DNA from: an uncultured Oscillospiraceae bacterium
GTDB taxonomy: Bacteria; Bacillota; Clostridia; Oscillospirales; Ruminococcaceae
DNA: 30,966 nt
Assembly: GCA_905212515.1 (NCBI GenBank)
Contig: CAJMEU010000011.1
Span: 1 to 30,966 of the forward strand
Direction of reading: 5' to 3'
The notes below the pieces were generated by a model. The model was not told the origin of the DNA, did not search any database, and saw only the letters and a list, made by a program, of their open reading frames with translations. Numbering within the stretch: position 1 is the first letter of the stretch; the number at the start of each line of letters is the position of its first letter. Shown one piece after another: positions 1 to 8,213 of this stretch. The translations under genes were made by a program, and so were the position numbers.

Positions 1-2
1 GG

Positions 3-27
3 GCCCCCGCTCGCCCGAGGCGGGGGC
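3..27 (-). terminator. Possible terminator hairpin at window edge
   Basis: GCCCCCGC at 3-10 pairs with GCGGGGGC at 20-27, and the inner bases CTCG/CGAG extend the stem with one bulged G. It lies just after the stop codon of the DivIVA-domain gene (transcribed leftward). The window ends before any T-run can be seen, so this may be only a GC-rich hairpin. Confidence 0.3.
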
Positions 28-63
28 GGGCGGGGGCCTGGCCGCCGGGGCCGCGGCCCGGGG

Positions 64-1518
64 TTAGCGCGGGGTATGGGGCGCCGCCGGCTCAAAGGGG
101 GCAAAAGGCATGGCACTGGGCCGATGGGGGCGGCCGAACCCTGCGGGCTCGGCCTCGTCCTGCGCGGGTACGGACGGCTGTGCCGGGGCCGCAGGCTGTA
201 CGGGCGGGGCCGGGACGGGCGGCACGGACTGCACGCCGGCGGGCGGATATTGCCCGGGATAAGGCGCATAGGGCCGATAGCCATAATCCGGGTACAGCGG
301 TGGGGCCATCGTGTACGCCGGCATATAAGGCGCCGGATAGGCGTAGGGCATGCCGTAACGTCGGCGATCCAGCTCCTCCTGCATCTGCGCGTGGCGCAGC
401 TGTTCACGGGCCATATCCTCGTAATAGCGCTGCTGGCGCAGCTGCTCTTCATATTGTGTGCGGCGCAGGGCCTCTTCATACCGGGCCTGCTCGGTCACAC
501 GGCGCGCCTCTTCCTGGCGGGCGGCTTCTTCGGCCGCGGCGCGGCGCCGTGCCTCTTCGCGCAGACGCGCTTCTTCCGCCGCCCGGGCCGCCTCGCGGCG
601 CTGGCGCTCATAAGTATCGTGGGCTTCGCGTTCGGCCGCGCGCTGCTGTGCCGGCACCTCCTGTTCGGCTTCGGGGAACCGCCGCATGCGGGCGCCCAAA
701 TTCTCGGCGTCACGGGCCGCCAGGTCCAGCGCGTCGGCCAGGCCCTCTGTGGCGCGCTCCAAATCGCCAGCAGCCAGTTTGATCTTCCGATCCACATCCG
801 CCAACTGGGCACGCAGCACGGTGATGCTGGCCGCGATGCCGTCTGCGGAACCCGCCAGCTGGGCGCGGGCCTGTACTTTTTCACCCTTTGCGCGGGCCAC
901 GATCACCTGTGCCTCACGCTCGGCATCGTCGCGGCGCAGCTGTGCTTTCTTTTCCGCGTCACGCAGCAAGGCGTCCGCCTGCAGGCGCGCGTCGGCCAAT
1001 TTTGCCTCGGCCTGGGTCTCCATGTCCCGCAGACGCTGCTGATTCGCGTCATCCCGCGCCTGGACCAGTTCCCCTGCCCGCTGCATATCGGCCTCTTTTT
1101 GGGCCAGCGTTTCCGTCAGGCTGTCGATGGTTTTGTTCAGCCGTGCATTGTCCCGCTTGAGCTCGATGTTCTCCTTTTCTTTGGCAAAGAGGTTTGCGCG
1201 CATCAGGGCCGTTTCGTCAGTGGCCTTCTGCACATCCTCCCGCAACTGGGCAGCCTGACGGAAGGCCTCCTCGGCCTGCTGTTTCTGCGCGGTTAATTCC
1301 TCGCACACCTGGCGGGCCTTTTCCGCCACTTCATCGCGGCTGTCCCGGGCCGAATCCAGCTCCCGCTGCAGGCGGGCGATGGTGTCGTCCAGCGCCCGGG
1401 CCTTTTCCGCGTTGGCGTTGGAGATGCGCTCAATGTAGGACAGCACCTGCGTCCTGTTAAAGCCGAACAGCTGCGTTTTGAACACAGCCTGCCCGGCAGG
1501 CGCAAAATCGTCTTGCAT
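64..1518 (-). CDS. DivIVA-domain coiled-coil protein with Tyr/Pro-rich tail
   Basis: Residues 13-33 contain the DivIVA N-terminal motif (FKTQLFGFNRTQVLSYIERI), the membrane-binding part of DivIVA/GpsB proteins that sense curved membrane at poles and septa. Residues about 35-395 are an almost unbroken, charged Ala/Glu/Arg/Gln-rich coiled coil. Residues about 395-470 form a tail rich in Tyr and Pro (repeated YP, PY, PAP), then a short Pro/Phe end. At 484 aa it is well over twice the size of typical DivIVA. It follows ftsZ, the usual place of divIVA in Gram-positive dcw clusters, but a terminator lies between. The ATG at 1518 is preceded by GAGGTG. I see no convincing promoter in the 134-bp gap. 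Role in septum or pole organisation is inferred from the domain and place; the tail has no function I can name. Confidence 0.85.
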   Translation of the reverse strand: MQDDFAPAGQAVFKTQLFGFNRTQVLSYIERISNANAEKARALDDTIARLQRELDSARDSRDEVAEKARQVCEELTAQKQQAEEAFRQAAQLREDVQKATDETALMRANLFAKEKENIELKRDNARLNKTIDSLTETLAQKEADMQRAGELVQARDDANQQRLRDMETQAEAKLADARLQADALLRDAEKKAQLRRDDAEREAQVIVARAKGEKVQARAQLAGSADGIAASITVLRAQLADVDRKIKLAAGDLERATEGLADALDLAARDAENLGARMRRFPEAEQEVPAQQRAAEREAHDTYERQRREAARAAEEARLREEARRRAAAEEAARQEEARRVTEQARYEEALRRTQYEEQLRQQRYYEDMAREQLRHAQMQEELDRRRYGMPYAYPAPYMPAYTMAPPLYPDYGYRPYAPYPGQYPPAGVQSVPPVPAPPVQPAAPAQPSVPAQDEAEPAGFGRPHRPSAMPFAPFEPAAPHTPR

Positions 1519-1550
1519 GGAGCCACACCTCGCTCTCTGTCAAAAATCAA

Positions 1551-1572
1551 CGCTGCACCGCAAAAAGCAGCG
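1551..1572 (-). terminator. Secondary hairpin upstream of DivIVA gene
   Basis: CGCTGC (1551-1556) pairs with GCAGCG (1567-1572); on the minus strand it is followed by TTGATTTTTG. It lies between the stronger ftsZ terminator and the DivIVA-domain gene. It may be a back-up terminator or attenuator; a 6-bp stem is weak. Confidence 0.3.
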
Positions 1573-1612
1573 TCCCGCAGGGCTGCGGGCGGAAACGGAC
1601 CCTCTGTAGGCC

Positions 1613-1640
1613 AAAAAGCGGGGCCGCGAAGCCCCGCTTT
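1613..1640 (-). terminator. Intrinsic terminator after ftsZ
   Basis: A perfect 10-bp stem (AAAGCGGGGC at 1615-1624 with GCCCCGCTTT at 1631-1640) has a 6-nt loop. On the minus strand the stem ends in TTT and is followed by TT, giving a short U-run. It starts 12 bp past the ftsZ stop, so it should end most ftsZ transcripts before the DivIVA-domain gene. Confidence 0.75.
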
Positions 1641-1652
1641 CATAAGTACGTT

Positions 1653-2852
1653 TTAGTTGTTGCCTCGGTTGTTCAGCATGCTGAGGATATCGTCAAAATA
1701 CTTGTCCCCATCATCCTCGGGCACCGGCGCCGGGGCGGGCTCGGGCGCGGGGGCTACGGGCGCCTGCGCCACGGGCTGGGCGGGCATCACCGGCTGATTG
1801 GGCTGCACAGGCGCGGGCTGCTCGCTGCTGAAAGTGAACGGCACGGAACCAAAAGCCGCCGCATTCTCCACCACAGGGGCGGCGCTCTGCTGGGCCTCGA
1901 TATCAAAGCCGGTGGCGATGACGGTGATGCACATCTCGTCTTTCAGGCTCTCGTCGAATGCGGCGCCCCAGATGATGTTCGCGTCCGGATGGGCCGAGCG
2001 CGTGATGAGCGTGGCCGCTTTCTCCACATCGTCCAGGCCGATGTCGGGCGAAGAAGTGATGTTGATGATCACGCCCCGCGCGCCGGAGATGCTTGTCTCC
2101 AAAAGGGGGCTGGAAATGGCGGCGTTGGCGGCCTCCTCGGCCTTGTTCTGCCCCTTGGCGGAGCCCACGCCCATGTGAGCATAGCCGGCGTCCTTCATGA
2201 TGCTGCGCACATCGGCGAAGTCCAGGTTGATGAAGGCGGCCACATTGATGAGGGCGGAAATGCTCTCCACACCCTGACGCAACACGTTGTCCGCAGCTTC
2301 AAAGGCGTTCAGCAGGGTGATTTTCTCTTTGCTGATGAGCTTTAAGCGCTCGTTGGGGATGACGATCAGGCTGTCCACCCGTTCCAGCAGGCCGGAAATG
2401 CCGATCTCGGCCATGTTCAGCTTGCGCTTGCCCTCAAAGGCGAAGGGTTTGGTCACGATACCGATGGTGAGGATGCCCATTTCTTTGGCCACCTCGGCCA
2501 CCACGGGGGCCGCACCGGTGCCGGTGCCGCCGCCCATGCCGGCGGTGATAAAGGCCATCTGGGCGCCTTTCAGCGCGTTGGCGATCTCGTCACGGCTCTC
2601 CTCGGCACTGCGCTGGCCAACCTCAGGATCGGCACCGGCACCACGGCCCTTGGTGAGCTTCGCACCCAGCTGGACCTTCATGGTCGCTTTCGAGTTGAAC
2701 AGCGCCTGTTGGTCGGTGTTCATGCTGATAAATTCCACACCGCGCAGACCACTCTGCACCATGCGGTTTACGGCGTTGCCGCCGCCGCCACCGACACCGA
2801 CCACCTTAATATTGGTAATATTCTGCAGTTCTTCATCGAGGATGAAAGCCAC
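1653..2852 (-). CDS. ftsZ: Cell division protein FtsZ
   Basis: FtsZ is the tubulin-like GTPase that polymerises into the Z-ring and recruits the divisome. Seen here: the N-terminal nucleotide fold with VGVGGGGGNAVNRM (18-31), the tubulin signature GGGTGTG at 107-113, and the T7 loop NLDFADV at 209-215 with the catalytic acidic residues that act on the neighbouring subunit's GTP. Length 399 aa is normal. The Pro/Ala/Val linker after about residue 320 leads to a C-terminal peptide ending FDDILSMLNNRGNN, which lacks the usual IPxFLR core that binds FtsA, SepF and other partners. The ATG at 2852 has an ideal GGAGGAG Shine-Dalgarno site. It lies 111 bp after ftsQ with its own promoter and is followed by a terminator, so it can be expressed apart from the mur genes. 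No ftsA or sepF is adjacent. Confidence 0.98.
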   Translation of the reverse strand: MAFILDEELQNITNIKVVGVGGGGGNAVNRMVQSGLRGVEFISMNTDQQALFNSKATMKVQLGAKLTKGRGAGADPEVGQRSAEESRDEIANALKGAQMAFITAGMGGGTGTGAAPVVAEVAKEMGILTIGIVTKPFAFEGKRKLNMAEIGISGLLERVDSLIVIPNERLKLISKEKITLLNAFEAADNVLRQGVESISALINVAAFINLDFADVRSIMKDAGYAHMGVGSAKGQNKAEEAANAAISSPLLETSISGARGVIINITSSPDIGLDDVEKAATLITRSAHPDANIIWGAAFDESLKDEMCITVIATGFDIEAQQSAAPVVENAAAFGSVPFTFSSEQPAPVQPNQPVMPAQPVAQAPVAPAPEPAPAPVPEDDGDKYFDDILSMLNNRGNN

Positions 2853-2875
2853 GACAAACTCCTCCTATAAGCCAA

Positions 2876-2937
2876 ATTATACAATATAAGCAGTTTACAC
2901 TAAGTATAAGAATACCAGATTTTATGGGTGATTTCAA
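2876..2937 (-). promoter_or_regulatory. ftsZ promoter(s)
   Basis: On the minus strand TTGAAA (2932-2937) is separated by 17 bp from TATTCT (2909-2914), a good SigA-type promoter. A second -10 like TATAAT lies at 2876-2881 with only a weak -35. The gap is strikingly AT-rich compared with its neighbours, as expected for a promoter. It would give ftsZ a dose independent of the mraZ promoter some 13.6 kb upstream. Confidence 0.65.
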
Positions 2938-2963
2938 TACTTTTTGCAAATTTTTCAGCGGCC

Positions 2964-4409
2964 TCACAGCGCCCCGGCGCGCCAGGCGGCCTGGCCGCGG
3001 CCCTCGCTGTTGCGGCGGCTGACGTCCAATGTGCCCTGGGCGGTGTCGGGCAGGCTGCTCTCCTCCTGAGGGGTCACCAGCCGCCAGGCCCAGTCGATCT
3101 TATAGGCCATATCATTGGCGGTGCCCAGCAAAATTTTGATGCGCCCGTCGTAAATAAAGCTCAATTCCAGCATATCGGTGAGATCGATCTGATTAATGGG
3201 CAGCAGCTCTTTCTGCTGGATGTTCATCACGATCCCGCGCAGAGCCGCCAGCTTGTCCTCATCCTCCATGACCAGCGGATCCCCTGGATCCGGTTTCTGG
3301 GCCGTACCGCCCACGATCTGGATCAGCGCCGCCGCCGTCTCGTCCTCCTCCGGGGCCACGCGTAGCACCTTGAGCCCCGGGCTCAGCACCGTGCGCCCGC
3401 CGTATTCATTGGGCATACTGAAGGCCTCGATGGCTTCGGTGACGGTGATGGTAACGGTGCCCGGCAGAACGCGGCGCACCTCCACCATCTCCAGATAAGG
3501 AAGCTGCTTGGCGATGCGCTGCTGCGCCTCTTCGGGGCGGAAGGAGAAGATGTTCTCCCCCAGCGGCGTGCCGAAGGCCTCGGTGATCTGGCTGTCGGTA
3601 TAGCGGGTCCCATTCTCGGGCTGCACCACACTTACCGTTTCGATCTTGAACAGCAAGGCGGCCGACACCACGCACCCCGCGGTGATGATGACAGCCACGA
3701 TGGCCGCCGTGATGAGGTTCCGCCGGATGCGGCGGCGGTGCAGTTCCGCCGGCGTGGGCGGATGGGCCGCACGCTGGGCCTTTTTACGCCGGCGCGCCTC
3801 GGCACGGGCGGCGAGAAAGCCCTGCCGCTTGGGTTTCGGCGCGTTTTTTTGACGCGGCGCGTCTTTTTTCTGGTCGTACAGGCCGGGGCGCGGTTTCAGC
3901 GGCACTTCCTGTTCAGCGCTGGCATGCCAGGCAGGCTGGCGCTGAGGCCGGGCCCGCGGCGGCCTTTTTGCGGCCGCGCGCTGGGCGGGCTGTTCCGGGC
4001 GTTGGGGCGGCCGCGCTTTGTGGGGCTGCCCCATCTCCGGCCGGCCCCCGGGGGGGGCCGGCGGCACCCGGCTGGGGCTTTGCGTGTTCACGAAAGGCTG
4101 TGCCTCCGGCTGGCGCCTCTGGGGCAGTCCCTGGGCATCCAGCGCGCCGCCGGGCTGCCGGCGGGGCGTATTTTGGGCTGCGCTTTGCGCCTGCCTGTAA
4201 GTATAATCCATCCGTCCCAGCTGCGCTTTGCGCGGCGAAACGGACGCCTCGCTGTTATAATCGTAAACCGGGCGGGCGGGGGTTTGGGCTTTTGTTTGCC
4301 CGGTTTGCGCCGCCCCAGAGTGATAATCGGGGCGGCTGGGCGTTTTGGGCCGGGATTTGCGCTGTTCCTCCCGCGGGAACACCGGTTTTTGCGGGGTCTT
4401 TTTGGCCAC
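2964..4409 (-). CDS. ftsQ: FtsQ/DivIB-type division protein with very long basic N-terminus
   Basis: FtsQ/DivIB is a bitopic membrane protein that holds FtsL and FtsB/DivIC in the divisome and controls septal synthesis by FtsW-FtsI. Residues 1-230 are cytoplasmic, rich in Pro, Arg, Lys and Gln. A membrane segment spans about 231-254 (NLITAAIVAVIITAGCVVSA), then a POTRA domain begins at FKIETVSVV with the typical LPYLEMVEVRRVLPGTVTITV strand pattern, followed by the extracellular beta domain. 481 aa is much longer than the usual 250-300, entirely from the N-terminal extension. The ATG at 4409 has GGAGGGG at good spacing and lies 24 bp after murA, so it is co-transcribed. Family assignment is firm; the function of the extension is unknown. 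Confidence 0.9.
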   Translation of the reverse strand: MAKKTPQKPVFPREEQRKSRPKTPSRPDYHSGAAQTGQTKAQTPARPVYDYNSEASVSPRKAQLGRMDYTYRQAQSAAQNTPRRQPGGALDAQGLPQRRQPEAQPFVNTQSPSRVPPAPPGGRPEMGQPHKARPPQRPEQPAQRAAAKRPPRARPQRQPAWHASAEQEVPLKPRPGLYDQKKDAPRQKNAPKPKRQGFLAARAEARRRKKAQRAAHPPTPAELHRRRIRRNLITAAIVAVIITAGCVVSAALLFKIETVSVVQPENGTRYTDSQITEAFGTPLGENIFSFRPEEAQQRIAKQLPYLEMVEVRRVLPGTVTITVTEAIEAFSMPNEYGGRTVLSPGLKVLRVAPEEDETAAALIQIVGGTAQKPDPGDPLVMEDEDKLAALRGIVMNIQQKELLPINQIDLTDMLELSFIYDGRIKILLGTANDMAYKIDWAWRLVTPQEESSLPDTAQGTLDVSRRNSEGRGQAAWRAGAL

Positions 4410-4433
4410 AGCCTCCCCTCCTTTCCATTTGAT

Positions 4434-5723
4434 TCAAGCCTGGCGGGCGGGCAGTTCCCTGCGGCGCACACGGGCCGTGTCCGCCCCCAGGGCGGCCAAA
4501 AGTGACGCCAGATCCTCGTAGCCGCGGTCAATATGCTCTGTGCCCATCAGCAGGCTTTCACCCTCGGCCGCCAGTGCCGCGATGGCCAGCGCCGCGCCGC
4601 CGCGCAGGTCCGGCGCGGTCAGGTATGCCCCCTGCAGCTGCCGCACCCCGTGGATGGTGATGGTGCGCCCCAACACGCCCGCGTTGGCGCCCAGGGCCGT
4701 GAAGCCCGCCGCGCAGGCGAAGCGGTTCTCGAACACCGTGTCCGTGATGGCGCTCTCCCCGTTTGCCCGCAGCAGCGCGGCAGCCAGCAGCGGCGCCGCA
4801 TCCGTGGGGAATGCGGGGTATACGTCGGTGAACAGCCCGCCCACGCCCATGAGGCGGCCATCCCCCTCCACCCGCAAAGCCGCGGGGCCGGCGCAGCGCA
4901 CGTCGCACCCGGCGCGGCGCAGGACACGGGCCACGGCGGCGCAGGCGCGCGCGTCCACATGCTGCAGCGTCACCCGGCCGCCGCAGGCGGCCACCGCGCA
5001 CAGCAGTGTGGCAGCGGTGATGCGGTCCGGGCACACGGCCCAGGCCACGCCCTCCAGCCGCTCGGTGCCCATAATGCGCAGGCATCGTGTGCCGATGCCG
5101 CTGATACAGGCGCCTGCTTTTTTCAGAAAGAGGGCCAGATCCGTCACCTCCGGCTCCACGGCCGCACCGTAGATCACCGTCTCGCCCCGGGCGCACACGG
5201 CGGCCATCAGCAGCGTTTCCGTGGCCCCCACACTGGGAAAGCGCAGCGTGATGCGCGCGCCTTTCAGACCCCTCGGCGCCAGTACGGCCATCATCTGGCC
5301 ATTTTCACGGAACTCGGCGCCCATAGCGGCCAGGCCCCGCAGGTGCATATCAATGGGGCGGGCGCCCAAATTGCAGCCGCCCGGCAGGCTGATCACCGCC
5401 CTGCCCGTGCGGGACAGCATGGGGGCCAGAAAGAACAGCGACGAGCGCATGACCTTCATCAGCCGCTGGGGCACGATGCTGCCCGGGTGGTCGGGCGGGA
5501 CGATGCCCAACTGCCCCGCGCCAGGCTGCACCACACGGCAGCCCAGGCTTTGCAGGATGCCGGCCGCCGCCGCCACATCCGACAGGCCCGGCACATCGGT
5601 GAGCGTCACCGGCCCCCTGCACAACAGCGATGCCGCCAGGATGGGCAGCACGCTGTTTTTGGCGCCCGGCACCCGCACTTCCCCGTACAAACGCGCCCCG
5701 CCCCTGATCCGAATCCCTTCCAT
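4434..5723 (-). CDS. murA: UDP-N-acetylglucosamine 1-carboxyvinyltransferase MurA
   Basis: MurA adds enolpyruvate from PEP to UDP-GlcNAc, the first committed step of peptidoglycan synthesis in the cytoplasm. The protein has the EPSP-synthase-like fold with PGAKN at 19-23 (K22/N23 of the active site), the catalytic loop LPGGCNLGARPID with Cys at 117 (the residue that fosfomycin alkylates), and the late motif FPTDAAPLL carrying the general-base Asp. Length 429 aa is normal. ATG at 5723 is preceded by GGGGGTG. It sits between murG and ftsQ, the slot taken by murB in Bacillus. Bacillota often carry two murA copies; whether another exists cannot be seen here. The Shine-Dalgarno site abuts an RNA hairpin arm (5735-5777). 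Confidence 0.96.
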   Translation of the reverse strand: MEGIRIRGGARLYGEVRVPGAKNSVLPILAASLLCRGPVTLTDVPGLSDVAAAAGILQSLGCRVVQPGAGQLGIVPPDHPGSIVPQRLMKVMRSSLFFLAPMLSRTGRAVISLPGGCNLGARPIDMHLRGLAAMGAEFRENGQMMAVLAPRGLKGARITLRFPSVGATETLLMAAVCARGETVIYGAAVEPEVTDLALFLKKAGACISGIGTRCLRIMGTERLEGVAWAVCPDRITAATLLCAVAACGGRVTLQHVDARACAAVARVLRRAGCDVRCAGPAALRVEGDGRLMGVGGLFTDVYPAFPTDAAPLLAAALLRANGESAITDTVFENRFACAAGFTALGANAGVLGRTITIHGVRQLQGAYLTAPDLRGGAALAIAALAAEGESLLMGTEHIDRGYEDLASLLAALGADTARVRRRELPARQA

Positions 5724-5734
5724 ATTTCACACCC

Positions 5735-5777
5735 CCGGTTTTGTTTCGCATGTCTGGCCCATCCTATGCAAAACCGG
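5735..5777 (-). promoter_or_regulatory. Intercistronic hairpin abutting the murA ribosome site
   Basis: Between murG and murA, CCGGTTTTG (5735-5743) pairs with CAAAACCGG (5769-5777), and an inner GCAT/ATGC pair (5748-5751, 5766-5769) shortens the loop. In the RNA the 3' arm ends in CCGG, which merges into the GGGGGTG Shine-Dalgarno site of murA, so folding would partly hide it. No T-run follows, so it is not a terminator. Regulation of murA translation is an inference. Confidence 0.4.
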
Positions 5778-5812
5778 CTTTTTGTGTGAAAACAGGGTAT
5801 TTTGGCTGTATT

Positions 5813-6943
5813 TTAAAGCGCTTTTTTCTTTTCCAGCTCTTTTTCCAGCGCGTCCCAGATGCGCTCCAGCGAATCGGGCTGGGCCAGGGCTTTGGCCTTG
5901 ACCCCCATTTCCATCAGGGCGGCGGGGTCGCGGATCAACCCCTCCACGATGCCGATCAGCTTCTCCCCCGTCAAGTCCTTTTCCTCCACCACCACGGCCG
6001 CGCCCAGCTTCTGCAATTGCAGTGCGTTGTAGTACTGGTGGTTTTCCGCCACATTGGGCGAGGGGATCAGCACCGACGCCCGCCCCACGGCCGCGATCTC
6101 TGCCAGGGTCAGCGCACCGGCCCGGCTGATGACCAAGTCTGCCGCGGCCAGCAGCTTTGGCATGTCTTCAATGTACTCCCGGATCTCAAAGCGCGGATCA
6201 TGGTCGATGCCAAGTTCCGTTGCCAGGCGGGCAAAGTCCGCCTTTTCGATGGAGCCGGTAGCGTGGATATGGCGCAGGTCGCGGCCGTCCAGTTCCCATT
6301 TGGCAAGCTGTGCCACCACCTCATTCACACGCTGGGCGCCCAGGCTGCCGCCGAAGCTCAGCAGCAGGATCTGCCCGTCCGCCAAGCCCAGCTCCCGCCG
6401 GGCGGCCAGGCGGTCGGCCGCCAGCATCTCTTTGCGCACCGGGTTGCCCACCACCAGGGTCTTATCGGGCACGGCCAGACGCTCCACCGCGTCGGGCATG
6501 GCCGCGAACACCAGGTCCACCTGCTTTGCCAGAATTTTGTTGGTGACGCCCGGAAAGGCGTTCTGCTCATGGATGGCCGTCAGGATGCCGCGCTTGGCCG
6601 CGGCCCGCACCACAGGCCCGCTGACGTAGCCCCCCGCGCCGATGACAAGATCCGGCTGCACCTGGCGCAGGATGGCCTTGGCCCGGGGCGCCGCCAGGGC
6701 CAAATGGTACAGCGCCGCCGCGTTGCGGGCGATATTCTTCGGCGTAAGACGCCGCTGAATACCGTTCACCTCGATGGGGTGGAAGGCATAGCCCGCCTTG
6801 GTCACCAGGCCGTATTCCATGCCCTTCTGCCGGCCGGCAAAGTGGATCTCCGCCTGGGGGCAGTGGGCGCGGATCGCCGAGGCGATGGCCAGCGCCGGGT
6901 TGATATGGCCGGCCGTGCCGCCGGCCGCGATCAATACTCGCAT
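5813..6943 (-). CDS. murG: UDP-GlcNAc:lipid I GlcNAc transferase MurG
   Basis: MurG transfers GlcNAc to lipid I on the inner membrane face, making lipid II. The GT-B fold shows the N-terminal glycine motif GGTAGHINPA (8-17), the second glycine motif GGSLGAQRVNE, and the UDP-GlcNAc site region SRAGALTLAEI...PNVAENHQYYNA. I chose the ATG at 6943 (MRVLIAAGGTAGH): GGAGGG lies 5 nt upstream, while an adjacent ATG at 6946 is too close and a longer frame from 7006 would overlap ftsW and lacks a site. This gives 376 aa, a little over the usual 355-365. It follows ftsW by 59 bp and precedes murA. Confidence 0.96.
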   Translation of the reverse strand: MRVLIAAGGTAGHINPALAIASAIRAHCPQAEIHFAGRQKGMEYGLVTKAGYAFHPIEVNGIQRRLTPKNIARNAAALYHLALAAPRAKAILRQVQPDLVIGAGGYVSGPVVRAAAKRGILTAIHEQNAFPGVTNKILAKQVDLVFAAMPDAVERLAVPDKTLVVGNPVRKEMLAADRLAARRELGLADGQILLLSFGGSLGAQRVNEVVAQLAKWELDGRDLRHIHATGSIEKADFARLATELGIDHDPRFEIREYIEDMPKLLAAADLVISRAGALTLAEIAAVGRASVLIPSPNVAENHQYYNALQLQKLGAAVVVEEKDLTGEKLIGIVEGLIRDPAALMEMGVKAKALAQPDSLERIWDALEKELEKKKAL

Positions 6944-6970
6944 CATATCCCTCCAAACGAAAACAGCAAA

Positions 6971-6996
6971 CAGCGGACGCCTCCGGGCGTTCGCTG
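6971..6996 (-). promoter_or_regulatory. Intercistronic hairpin between ftsW and murG
   Basis: CAGCGGACGCC (6971-6981) pairs with GGCGTTCGCTG (6986-6996) with one mismatch and a 4-nt loop. No T-run follows on the minus strand, so it is not an intrinsic terminator. It may mark an RNA processing or stabilising site between the SEDS gene and murG. Confidence 0.4.
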
Positions 6997-7002
6997 CCGC
7001 TA

Positions 7003-8169
7003 TCATATCTTATTTATACCACTTTGCCGCGAGACTGACAAGACGACCCCCATCTCGCCCAGCAGCATCATCAGCGACGTGCCGCCGTAGTAAAAGAAGG
7101 GCAGGCTGATGCCCGTGTTGGGGATGGTATTCGTCACCACGGCGATATTCAGCGCCGCCTGGATGGTCACCTGGGCGACGATGCCCACCACCAGCATGGA
7201 ACCGAATTTGTCCTTGGCCTTGTAGGCGATGTAGATGCCCCGCAGCATCAGGCCCACGAACAGCAGGATCACCAGCGTGGCGCCCACCAGGCCCAATTCC
7301 TCGCACACCACACTGAACACAAAGTCGTTCTCCGGCTCGGGCAGATACAGGTGCTTCTGACGGGAATTGCCGATGCCCAGGCCGAACAGCCCGCCTGAGC
7401 CGATGGCATACATGCTTTGGATGGTCTGATGCCCCTTGCCCAGCGGGTCGCTGAAAGGGTCGATCCAATACATCAGCCGGTCCTGGGCGTACCAGACAAG
7501 GTCCGGCTTTAAGATCACCGCGCCCGCCACGGCCGCCACCAGGCCGCCGATGGCCGCGCCGAACCACACCAGGCTGGTGCCGCCCACGAACATCATCACC
7601 GCGCCGATGGCGAACAGCAGCACCGTACCGGACAGGTGGGGCTCCAGCAGCAGCAAGCCGGCCAGCACACCCAGGATGATAAGGAAGGGCAGCACGCCGT
7701 AAAAAAAGCTTTTCATCCGCTTGTAATTGATGGAGATGATATGGGCAAACAGCAGGATGACCGCGAATTTGGCAATCTCCGACGGGTGGAAGCCGCCGAT
7801 GCCGGGGAGGGAGATCCACCGCTGCACGCCCTTTTGGGCCGGCATGAACAGCACCAGGACCAACAGCACCAGCGTGGCGCCCATCAAAGGCCAGGCGAAC
7901 CGGTGGAAAATGTGATAATCCACGTGGGAGGCCACAAACATAGCCACCACGCCCACGGCGCCGAACAAAGCCTGCCGCTTGATGAAATACAGGCTGTCGT
8001 CATACTGCCACAGGGCGTTGGCATAGCTGGCGCTGAACATCATGATGAGGCCGAACGCCAGAATTGTGAGCACCAAAATGGCAAACGGCCAGTCCAGCGG
8101 AGGCTGCCCCGCGCTGACACGGGCGCGCGCATTGGCTTTCTGTCGCAGATGTCTTGCCTGTGCGGGCAT
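7003..8169 (-). CDS. ftsW: SEDS peptidoglycan polymerase FtsW/SpoVE
   Basis: FtsW is the multi-pass membrane glycosyltransferase that polymerises lipid II at the septum together with its partner PBP (here ftsI). The sequence is dominated by about ten hydrophobic segments, with SEDS hallmarks: MMFSASYANAL in the first helix region, the loop YLPEPENDFVFSV carrying the conserved catalytic-region Asp, and the C-terminal signature PNTGISLPFFYYGGTS. I start at ATG 8169, which has GGGGGAGG 4 nt upstream; longer frames overlap mraY and lack a site. That gives 388 aa, normal for the family. A murD gene, common between mraY and ftsW, is missing. FtsW versus the sporulation paralogue SpoVE cannot be told apart from sequence alone. 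Confidence 0.94.
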   Translation of the reverse strand: MPAQARHLRQKANARARVSAGQPPLDWPFAILVLTILAFGLIMMFSASYANALWQYDDSLYFIKRQALFGAVGVVAMFVASHVDYHIFHRFAWPLMGATLVLLVLVLFMPAQKGVQRWISLPGIGGFHPSEIAKFAVILLFAHIISINYKRMKSFFYGVLPFLIILGVLAGLLLLEPHLSGTVLLFAIGAVMMFVGGTSLVWFGAAIGGLVAAVAGAVILKPDLVWYAQDRLMYWIDPFSDPLGKGHQTIQSMYAIGSGGLFGLGIGNSRQKHLYLPEPENDFVFSVVCEELGLVGATLVILLFVGLMLRGIYIAYKAKDKFGSMLVVGIVAQVTIQAALNIAVVTNTIPNTGISLPFFYYGGTSLMMLLGEMGVVLSVSRQSGINKI

Positions 8170-8213
8170 GGGCCCTCCCCCTTTCCGGTTCATAGAAAAA
8201 ATTTGGCGGCCGC

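Noticed and set aside
4038..4062. CCGG-C5-G8-CCGG palindrome in ftsQ
   Set aside because: It codes in frame for part of the Pro/Gly-rich N-terminus and looks like composition bias; no second copy or flanking repeats suggest a mobile element.
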